From positions 1 to 11,682 of the forward strand of contig RXIJ01000030.1 of NCBI GenBank assembly GCA_004212095.1: a stretch of DNA of 11,682 nt. Reading direction: 5' to 3'. Positions 6,848 to 11,682 of this stretch are shown here, in pieces. Both the position numbers and the translations under genes were made by a program. The DNA comes from Methanosarcinales archaeon (lineage in GTDB: Archaea > Halobacteriota > Methanosarcinia > Methanosarcinales > EX4572-44). How positions within the stretch are numbered: position 1 is the stretch's first letter; each line of letters opens with the position of its first letter. The notes below the pieces were generated by a model. It saw only the letters and a program-made list of their open reading frames with translations, was not told the DNA's origin and made no database searches.

Positions 6848-6935
6848 TAAATAGTAAACTTATACATGCCAAGGTTGTTTGTATAACTATAATACTTTAA
6901 TGGAGACAGGACCTGTTTGGGTGGTACCTCGCCTT
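6848..6935 (+). repeat. Decayed duplicate of the aminotransferase leader and gene start
   Basis: Bases 6848-6905 match 9938-9993 upstream of the aminotransferase with few differences and one or two small gaps (shared TAAATAGTAAAC, TATACATGC, AATACTTTAATGGAG). After a gap of about 40 bases in this copy, 6906-6935 aligns with 10034-10063 inside the gene (22 of 30 identical, with shared CAGGACCTGT and CCTCGC), giving TGPVWVVPR against PGPVQVLPR. A TGA follows soon. It is thus a broken second copy of the promoter, ribosome binding site and first codons. On the opposite strand a 43-codon frame (6847-6978, ATG at 6978) crosses it. The remaining 6936-7017 shows nothing else. Confidence 0.65.
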
Positions 6936-7017
6936 CAAGTACACCGGCGGCAATGATATTATCTGTCTCTGTCACCATTCAGTATTTTCCTTTTATGCTT
7001 TGATTATTTCTCATTCC

Positions 7018-7854
7018 TTACTTCATCAATCTCATTATTTCACTTCTCGCCGCTCTAATAGTCAACGGATACGGATTCCGTACTGGCAACTTGTCCTCTT
7101 TATGTAGAATCTCCATCAAATGTGCAATCCGCGGAAGTCTCAATTGTGATTCTTTTATGACAGAAGAATCAGAAAAGACCGCTTCAGGTGTGCCTTTTGC
7201 CACGAATCGTCCCTTATGCATCACATATATTTTGTCCGCGTATTGCGGTACCGCATCCACATCATGAGTGGCGATAATCAATGTGATATTCATCCTTCTG
7301 CTCAAATCCACTAAAAGGTGCATCACACTGCTTGACGTGCGTGGATCTAAATTAGACGTGGGTTCGTCAAGCACAATGATTTTTGGATTCATTGCAAGAA
7401 CCCCTGCGATTGAAACCAATCGCTTCTGTCCTCCGCTGAGGTTATCCGGACTCTTATCCTTCAAATCCGCTATGTTCAGCATATTCAATGCATTTTCTGC
7501 CCGCTCGGCTACTTCGCGTTTTGAAATGCCCATGTTCCTTGGTCCGAATGCAACATCTGCCCACACTGTCGGCGCGAATAACTGATCGTCCGGGTCCTGA
7601 AATACAAATCCTACCGCTGTCCTTATCTTATCTAAATTCTTCTTTGTTATCTCTTCTTCGTTTATACGAACCGTGCCTTTCGTAGGTAAAACCAAGCCAT
7701 TAAAATGGTAGAATAGTGTGGATTTACCACATCCATTCGAGCCAATAACCGCTACTCTCTCGCCTTCCATTACCCTAAAGTTAATGCCTTTCAACGCTTC
7801 TGTTCCATCCGGATAGGTATAAAATAAATCGGATACGTTTACTGCACACTTCAT
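7018..7854 (-). CDS. cbiO: Cobalt/nickel ECF transporter ATP-binding protein CbiO
   Basis: CbiO is the ATPase of the energy-coupling-factor transporter. Numbered from the ATG at 7854 (278 residues), the Walker A is GSNGCGKST (38-46), the Q-loop is FQDPDDQLF (Q86), typical of ECF ATPases, the ABC signature is LSGGQ (139-143), the Walker B is IIVLDEP (159-165) and the switch histidine is H197. The frame opens eight codons earlier (7878), but the ATG at 7854 overlaps the cbiQ stop as ATGA and gives the usual length, so I prefer it. It is the last gene of the cbiM-cbiN-like-39aa-cbiQ-cbiO operon. A single ATPase gene suggests a homodimer, as in group I ECF transporters. Confidence 0.93.
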   Translation of the reverse strand: MKCAVNVSDLFYTYPDGTEALKGINFRVMEGERVAVIGSNGCGKSTLFYHFNGLVLPTKGTVRINEEEITKKNLDKIRTAVGFVFQDPDDQLFAPTVWADVAFGPRNMGISKREVAERAENALNMLNIADLKDKSPDNLSGGQKRLVSIAGVLAMNPKIIVLDEPTSNLDPRTSSSVMHLLVDLSRRMNITLIIATHDVDAVPQYADKIYVMHKGRFVAKGTPEAVFSDSSVIKESQLRLPRIAHLMEILHKEDKLPVRNPYPLTIRAARSEIMRLMK

Positions 7855-8678
7855 AAGCCAGTCCCCGCTACTAACCATACACGGTCAACAATTACAAGCA
7901 GCACCGAAACGGCGATAATTATAACACAGAAAAGAGCGTTTTTGATGGATAATGGTTCAATTTCTGTAAGCTTGGAATCAATAGTATATCCGCGTGACAG
8001 CATTGCAGCATATACACGTTCACCACGTTTTAATGCCCTCAAGATGAGCGAACCTGAGATGGTACTAAGATTATTCAGCTTTTGCTTATAGCCGAGTCTA
8101 CTGGAGAAGCCGCATCTTGACGCCTGTGCTCTGTACATCCTTACGCTTTCTACCGACAGCAGATGGATATAGCGCAACATCATCACAGCAAGGTCAACCA
8201 TGACCTTTGGCACTTTGAACCAGTACATTGCTTCCGTCACCACCATCACCTCTGTGGTAGCTACAAACACGCTCAATACAGAAATCGATGCAATTATCCT
8301 GGCGAAAAGCAAAAAAGCAAACGAGCACGATTCATGGTAGATTGGCCACCCGAAGAAGGATGCTACTTGATGCTCCCCGCCATAAGTGAATATGACAACG
8401 ACAAGCACAATTAGCGCAATTGTGAATGGAAGTAGGATCAGTCTTTTAAGATATGTTTTCAGCGGCATTTTAATACCGAAACAGATAAGTGTGGCGGCGC
8501 AGAAAATAAAGAGGGGGATATGGGGGTGTTTCATCGAAATGATGCAGAATATCAAAGCAAAAGCACCTATAAGCTTTACTCGTGCGTCAAGGCGGTGGAT
8601 AGCCGAACTACTGCCAACTACTAACCGTTCAAAGTCCACTTCCGCGATATAATCAATGAGCTGCATCGTTTGTTTCAC
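7851..8678 (-). CDS. cbiQ: Cobalt/nickel ECF transporter transmembrane protein CbiQ
   Basis: CbiQ is the T component that links the ATPase to the metal-binding CbiM. Several membrane helices can be seen, at about residues 35-70, 80-98, 118-142, 158-172 and 246-268. The family's two coupling segments are present: RMYRAQASRCGF (180-191) and RALKRGERVYAAMLSRGY (214-231), the latter with the A-x-x-x-R-G signature that contacts the ATPase. The 275-residue length is normal. The start is uncertain: GTG at 8678 or ATG at 8666 (four codons shorter). Neither has a well-placed ribosome binding site; GAGG lies 18 bases before the GTG. It overlaps cbiO by four bases and begins 22 bases after the 39-residue gene. 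Confidence 0.9.
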   Translation of the reverse strand: MKQTMQLIDYIAEVDFERLVVGSSSAIHRLDARVKLIGAFALIFCIISMKHPHIPLFIFCAATLICFGIKMPLKTYLKRLILLPFTIALIVLVVVIFTYGGEHQVASFFGWPIYHESCSFAFLLFARIIASISVLSVFVATTEVMVVTEAMYWFKVPKVMVDLAVMMLRYIHLLSVESVRMYRAQASRCGFSSRLGYKQKLNNLSTISGSLILRALKRGERVYAAMLSRGYTIDSKLTEIEPLSIKNALFCVIIIAVSVLLVIVDRVWLVAGTGL

Positions 8679-8700
8679 GCACGTCCGTGTGTCCGTCCTC

Positions 8701-8820
8701 TTATATCTTTTTCAATTGTAATCTCCACAGTCGTACATAATGCCCGATGATCAGGAAAACGAAGAACCCGATCGTTGTTCCGATTCCTGCCAACGGGTCG
8801 CCCTCTAACCATTCAAGCAT
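8701..8820 (-). CDS. 39-residue single-pass membrane protein in the ECF metal-transport operon
   Basis: This small gene reads MLEWLEGDPLAGIGTTIG followed by FFVFLIIGHYVRLWRLQLKKI. It has an acidic N-terminus (E3, E6, D8), one hydrophobic stretch at about residues 11-27 and a basic tail (R30, R33, K37, K38), which suggests the N-terminus faces outside by the positive-inside rule. AGGAGG at 8828-8833 lies seven bases before the ATG, an excellent ribosome binding site. The start overlaps the end of the cbiN-like gene by eight bases, and cbiQ begins 22 bases after its stop. All this says it is translated. I do not recognise the family. It could be a small subunit stabilising the CbiM/CbiN-like complex, as CbiN does in other transporters; that is inference. 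Confidence 0.82.
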   Translation of the reverse strand: MLEWLEGDPLAGIGTTIGFFVFLIIGHYVRLWRLQLKKI

Positions 8821-9103
8821 CCTCTTGCCTCCTAAATAACCCAGTCCATATATATCCGACTATTAAGCCTGCAACAATTCCTGCAATTGTGAAGCCCAAT
8901 GGCTCACCTACCAAATCAGTAATTGCAGGAACTAACGATGTTGCCTCGACATTTGCAGCAGTGCTCGCCGCGTGTTCCTCAACCATTGCATCTGTCCCCT
9001 CCATCCCATGACCGCCAATATAGCCAAGATATGCACCGATAAGGAAGATTGCAGTTATTACTACCATCAGAACCAACGCAGTCTTTGTAAATCGGTCAAT
9101 CAC
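8813..9103 (-). CDS. CbiN-like small membrane component of the metal transporter
   Basis: The 96-residue protein has two membrane helices (about residues 8-28 and 69-90) joined by a 40-residue loop rich in acidic residues with H32 and H44. This is the layout of CbiN/NikN, the auxiliary subunit that activates CbiM. The G-G-H-G-M-E-G-T-D-A-x-V-E-E stretch (30-43) recalls the CbiN loop, but the PDGLE motif of NikN is absent and overall similarity is low by eye. The start is GTG at 9103, eight bases inside the end of cbiM, supported by GGAGGT (9111-9116) seven bases upstream. Position between cbiM and cbiQ supports the role. The metal (cobalt or nickel) is not decided by the sequence. Confidence 0.75.
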   Translation of the reverse strand: MIDRFTKTALVLMVVITAIFLIGAYLGYIGGHGMEGTDAMVEEHAASTAANVEATSLVPAITDLVGEPLGFTIAGIVAGLIVGYIWTGLFRRQEDA

Positions 9104-9761
9104 TTGAAAAACCTCCCCACAACTTCTTCGCTAGAAGATCCGGCCTCCGGTCTGCAATATACTGCACAATGCCTGCGGTGAATATAAACTCTGCAATTGC
9201 AAGTGGCAACTGTGTCGGCATGAACCCCATTGAATAGAGCACCCAGTGCGATAGCACAGAATCAGGATTGAGCGACAATGCGAGTTCAAGCGCGGTTATA
9301 ATGTAGGTCAATATCGCACCTACGAATCCTGCCATCCCTGCAGCAAACCATAAAGGCGATTTTACCTTCATTAGCAGTAGATAGACGAGATAGCCACTGA
9401 ACGTTCCCACGATTCCCATTGACACGATATTTGCACCGAGTGTTGTAAGTCCGCCATGTCCAAAAAATACATGGAAGAACAGTGCAATTGCACTCAATAC
9501 TACGGTTGGAAAAGGACCAACGATTATCGCTGACATCGGTGTTCCTATCGGATGTGAGCACGATCCTGTTACTGGGACTGGAATGTGCCAGACCGCGATT
9601 ACGAAGATCGCAGCGCCCATCATTGCAAGCATCGGCAGGTACGATGCGCTCTCTTTTGTGCCTCTTTTTATCTGCCATACCCCTACCGCAATAAAGGGTA
9701 TTGCGATTGCAAACCATACCAAGCACCATTCTGGTGCCAATATACCATCTGATATATGCAT
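9096..9761 (-). CDS. cbiM: Cobalt/nickel ECF transporter substrate-binding membrane protein CbiM
   Basis: CbiM binds the metal ion and carries it across the membrane. The mature N-terminus MHISDGIL is the hallmark of the CbiM/NikM family, in which the N-terminal amine and H2 hold the metal. A later histidine loop, GSCSHPIGTP (66-75, H70), supplies further ligands, and FFGHGGLTTLGANIVSMG (99-116) is another conserved segment. Its 221 residues with about six to seven membrane helices are normal. The ATG at 9761 has GGAG eight bases upstream. It is the first gene of the operon, with a BRE/TATA promoter upstream. Methanogenic archaea need both cobalt (corrinoids) and nickel (F430, hydrogenase), so specificity stays open. 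Confidence 0.92.
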   Translation of the reverse strand: MHISDGILAPEWCLVWFAIAIPFIAVGVWQIKRGTKESASYLPMLAMMGAAIFVIAVWHIPVPVTGSCSHPIGTPMSAIIVGPFPTVVLSAIALFFHVFFGHGGLTTLGANIVSMGIVGTFSGYLVYLLLMKVKSPLWFAAGMAGFVGAILTYIITALELALSLNPDSVLSHWVLYSMGFMPTQLPLAIAEFIFTAGIVQYIADRRPDLLAKKLWGGFSSD

Positions 9762-9818
9762 CTTATTAACTCCATTTTATTTGTTATAAATTCAGTATCT
9801 TTTACACAAATGACTTGG

Positions 9819-9833
9819 TATATATACGTTTCG
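9819..9833 (-). promoter_or_regulatory. BRE/TATA promoter of the cbiM operon
   Basis: On the minus strand CGAAACG (BRE-like) is followed directly by TATATATA, a near-ideal archaeal promoter core 58 bases before the cbiM ATG. The expected transcript start near 9796 leaves a leader of only about 35 bases, too short for a cobalamin riboswitch. Confidence 0.65.
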
Positions 9834-9855
9834 TTTTAGTTTTTCACGCTCGCAC

Positions 9856-9884
9856 CTGTGATAGAAAAGATCTGTGATAGAAAA
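9856..9884. repeat. Tandem 13-base direct repeat in the cbiM/aminotransferase divergent region
   Basis: CTGTGATAGAAAA occurs twice, at 9856-9868 and 9872-9884, a period of 16 bases. It lies about 23 bases upstream of the cbiM operon's BRE and also upstream of the aminotransferase promoter. It could be a tandem binding site for a transcription factor controlling one or both genes. It does not look like the inverted repeat bound by NikR. Confidence 0.5.
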
Positions 9885-9891
9885 AATATTA

Positions 9892-9938
9892 CAGGATATT
9901 CAGATGAGGCCTATTCCCTATTTGTTTGGAGTTAAGGT
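9892..9938 (+). repeat. Dispersed repeat copy B, upstream of the aminotransferase (matches 251-297)
   Basis: This copy shares 36 of 47 bases with 251-297 without gaps. It ends exactly where the second duplicated segment (9938 onward, matching 6848 onward) begins. A short frame starting at GTG 9874 runs through it to TAA at 9985-9987 (37 codons, QDIQMRPIPYLFGVKV near the middle). I do not recognise that peptide and do not call it a gene. Confidence 0.6.
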
Positions 9939-9992
9939 AAATAGTAAACTATACATGCATGTTGTCTGTATGATTGTAATACTTTAATGGAG
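9938..9992 (+). promoter_or_regulatory. Aminotransferase leader: probable TATA box and ribosome binding site
   Basis: CTATACAT (9949-9956) is a possible TATA box. Transcription would start near 9978, just before TGGAG (9988-9992), the ribosome binding site 11 bases ahead of the ATG at 10004. The segment is repeated at 6848-6905, where both the TATA-like sequence and the TGGAG are kept. Confidence 0.45.
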
Positions 9993-10003
9993 ATTATGTT
10001 GAT

Positions 10004-11161
10004 ATGGAAGACGAAAGCACACTTCTTATGATACCAGGACCTGTCCAGGTGCTGCCTCGCATACTACGAGCAATGAGCCGCCCCATGATCGGTCATCGGA
10101 GCCGGGAATTTGGCAGAATCTATGAGGAATGCCAGAAAACACTGAAAGAACTGTTTCAAACAGCAAACGATATTTTTGTAATGAGTGGCAGTGGTACCTG
10201 TGCGATGGAGGCTGCGGTTGGAAACATCATTGGACGAAACGACACAGTTGTTACTATTGAAAACGGAAAGTTTGGCGAACGATTCAGACTCATTGCAGAA
10301 CGATATGGAAAAGTAAAACCAGTTACATTCGAGTGGGGTACATCGATAGAACTTGATAAAGTAGAAGATGCTTTATCAGATGGTGCAAAGGCTGTGACAA
10401 TGGTGCACAATGAAACTTCCACTGGTATAAAAAATAATGTAAAGGAAATAAGTAAGCTTGTTCATCAATATGATGCTCTATTTATAATGGATGGGGTCAC
10501 TTCAATTGGTGGCGATACCGTACTGGTTGATGAATGGGGAGTTGACATTGCTCTTGTAGGCTCACAAAAATGTCTTGGTGCACCGCCAGGGCTTTCAGCC
10601 ATTTCAGTAAGTGATGCTGCACGGGACGCCATTGTTGATCAACCACCTTATTATGCGGATTTGAATGCATATCGAAAATCTTCTGTAAAAGAGATTACAC
10701 AAACACCATACACACCAGCAGTTTCCCTTTTTTGTGCTCTTGAAGAAGCTCTTAACGTCATTAACGAGGAGGGTATAGATACACGCAGGAAGCGACACAA
10801 AATGGCAGCAGCAGCCATCAGGGCAGCAGCAGAAGCACTTGAGATAGAGTCATTTCCAAGCTTAAATAAGATTAGTGAGTATTCCAACACTGTTACTGCT
10901 ATGTTTTTGCCAGAAGGCATCAATGATAAAAAACTAAGAGATGGAATGCTTAAACGAAAGGTCCAGATATCAGGCGGGCAGGAGCATCTTTCAGGCAGCA
11001 TTTTTAGAATTGGTGCAATGGGTAACTTTACAGAACGTGACATTCTTACAACCATACAAACACTTGAAGTGGTGCTCAAGGAATACCATGTGATTACGCG
11101 GATTGGTGATGGTGTGGATGCAGCAAGCGATGTATTTAGCAGTTCTGGTTGGAAAAAATAA
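10004..11161 (+). CDS. Class V aminotransferase, alanine-glyoxylate/serine-pyruvate (broad aspartate) type
   Basis: This PLP enzyme of fold type I has 385 residues, the usual size of the AGXT-like family. It starts with the family motif PGPVQVLPRIL (11-21). Next come HRSREF (31-36), SGSGTCAMEAAV (61-72) for phosphate binding, HNETSTG (135-141), MDGVTSIGG (162-170) with the PLP-ring aspartate D163, and SQKCLGAPPG (187-196) with the Schiff-base lysine K189. Methanogen relatives act as broad-specificity aspartate or alanine aminotransferases; the exact substrate cannot be read here. No upstream start is in frame, and TGGAG 11 bases before the ATG fits. It is monocistronic and divergent from the cbi operon. 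A short 6-base-pair hairpin (11175-11192) after the stop has no T-run. Confidence 0.9.
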   Translation: MEDESTLLMIPGPVQVLPRILRAMSRPMIGHRSREFGRIYEECQKTLKELFQTANDIFVMSGSGTCAMEAAVGNIIGRNDTVVTIENGKFGERFRLIAERYGKVKPVTFEWGTSIELDKVEDALSDGAKAVTMVHNETSTGIKNNVKEISKLVHQYDALFIMDGVTSIGGDTVLVDEWGVDIALVGSQKCLGAPPGLSAISVSDAARDAIVDQPPYYADLNAYRKSSVKEITQTPYTPAVSLFCALEEALNVINEEGIDTRRKRHKMAAAAIRAAAEALEIESFPSLNKISEYSNTVTAMFLPEGINDKKLRDGMLKRKVQISGGQEHLSGSIFRIGAMGNFTERDILTTIQTLEVVLKEYHVITRIGDGVDAASDVFSSSGWKK

Positions 11162-11500
11162 AGAGCTTGAACACGCTTAATCACTTTTAAGCATATTAGA
11201 GAAACAGGTTATAAAACAATATAAAGCCGTTCTGCATCGAATTTGAAAGGGAATGAAATGGAATGACATCAGACGGCGATACGCTTTGTCTGGGGCATCT
11301 TAGTTTATGCTCATGATTTGAAATTCTTTATTATTAGCTTTGATAGTACATTTGAAATGTGAGCCATGTTGTTCCGTTCTAATAAAATTTTACAAGAAAC
11401 TACTTATCCCATTCGCAATTATAGTCACGAACCAAACATTTAAGATTTAAAGAGACATCTGACGGTTTAAGATTTATCCAAACGCATCAAACATCTTAAG
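11162..11500. other. Non-coding stretch after the aminotransferase
   Basis: About 340 AT-rich bases without a convincing gene on either strand. I see a perfect odd palindrome ACATTT-G-AAATGT (11348-11360) and a repeated TTTAAGATTTA at about 11441-11451 and 11466-11476, close to the transposase remnant that follows. The repeats may belong to the element's end, but no terminal inverted repeat can be defined because the other end lies outside the window. Confidence 0.4.
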
Positions 11501-11682
11501 ATGGATACAACAGTGTTGAAGAGGCTATATTTTATCAAGCATAGATATGTTGAAGTGGCTTCAGATTTTGTTGGTGTCAGCAAGAACACAGGTTATATTT
11601 GGTAAGAACGATTGGAATGAAGAAGTGTACGATGGCATAATACCAAAAGATGCTGAGGGTATTTTAAAAAAAGATTGCCAGA
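11501..11682 (+). pseudogene. IS630-like transposase, N-terminal helix-turn-helix part, frameshifted and cut by the window end
   Basis: From the ATG at 11501 the frame reads LKRLYFIKHRYVEVASDF, then VGVSKNTGYIW, and stops at TAA 11603-11605. Removing one base (T at 11603) restores KNDWNEEVYDGIIPKDAEG to the window edge. Together these match the usual start of IS630-type transposases, where a helix-turn-helix (V-G-V-S-K-x-T-G-Y-x-W) is followed by W-N-E-E-G-Y-D-G-I-I-P-K. The family normally has a long catalytic DDE part beyond this point, not visible here. The helix-turn-helix is also shortened between V18 and V26 compared with the usual longer turn. Programmed frameshifting cannot be ruled out, but other signs of decay favour a dead gene. 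Confidence 0.65.

Noticed and set aside
7855..7878. Eight-codon upstream extension of CbiO
   Set aside because: The ATG at 7854 overlaps the cbiQ stop as ATGA and gives the normal N-terminus; the upstream ATG has no good ribosome binding site.
9286..9729. 147-codon frame on the minus strand inside cbiM
   Set aside because: It lies in another frame of cbiM, which has clear family motifs and a proper start; the translation has no recognisable features.
9762..10003. Cobalamin riboswitch upstream of cbiM
   Set aside because: The promoter lies 58 bases before the start codon, leaving a leader of about 35 bases, and no B12-box-like sequence was seen.
10651..11184. 177-codon minus-strand frame opposite the aminotransferase
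   Set aside because: It is antisense to the well-conserved C-terminal half of the aminotransferase and shows low-complexity serine and alanine runs typical of a shadow frame.

Overview
The window is archaeal. It carries initiation factor aIF2-gamma, RNA polymerase subunit Rpo7 (E'), the Spt4 homologue (E''), an archaeal GTP-dependent dephospho-CoA kinase and BRE/TATA-type promoters. Many genes have clear GGAG-type ribosome binding sites. An hdrED-type pair (membrane b-type cytochrome plus iron-sulfur heterodisulfide reductase subunit) and a cobalt/nickel ECF transporter point to a methanogenic, methane-oxidising or related euryarchaeon (Methanosarcina / ANME-1 / Syntrophoarchaeum sphere). The exact lineage cannot be fixed from the sequence.

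Layout. Positions 1-233 hold the 3' end of a PhoU-type regulator on the plus strand. From 3482 down to 371 on the minus strand runs an information-processing operon: eif2g, a PIN-domain protein, rpo7, spt4 and dephospho-CoA kinase. This is a well known archaeal order, but here it is interrupted between eif2g and the PIN gene by a cluster of short hairpins (2037-2216). Divergent from it, 3647-5766 carries the overlapping pair hdrE-hdrD. After that come a hairpin and T-run and the decayed C-terminal end of an IS200/IS605-type TnpA (5838-5984). purC follows on the minus strand (6061-6774, TTG start). A minus-strand operon from 9761 to 7018 encodes an ECF metal transporter: cbiM, a divergent cbiN-like gene, an unannotated 39-residue membrane protein with a very good ribosome binding site, cbiQ and cbiO. 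Divergent from this operon is a class V aminotransferase (10004-11161). The last 520 bases hold no intact gene and end in a frameshifted IS630-like transposase start.

How the genes fit together. The left operon links translation initiation, transcription elongation and CoA synthesis. HdrED would couple heterodisulfide (or a similar thiol/disulfide) to a membrane electron carrier. The ECF cassette would import cobalt or nickel, which methanogenic pathways need for corrinoids and F430. The aminotransferase and PurC are housekeeping.

Most worth a second look: (1) the 39-residue membrane protein between cbiN-like and cbiQ; (2) the hairpin cluster, whose minus strand repeatedly shows a C-GAA-G triloop; (3) the aminotransferase leader, two adjacent halves of which each recur elsewhere in the window (251-297 and 6848-6935), the second copy followed by a decayed copy of the start of the aminotransferase gene. 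I saw no CRISPR array, tRNA, rRNA or complete mobile element.
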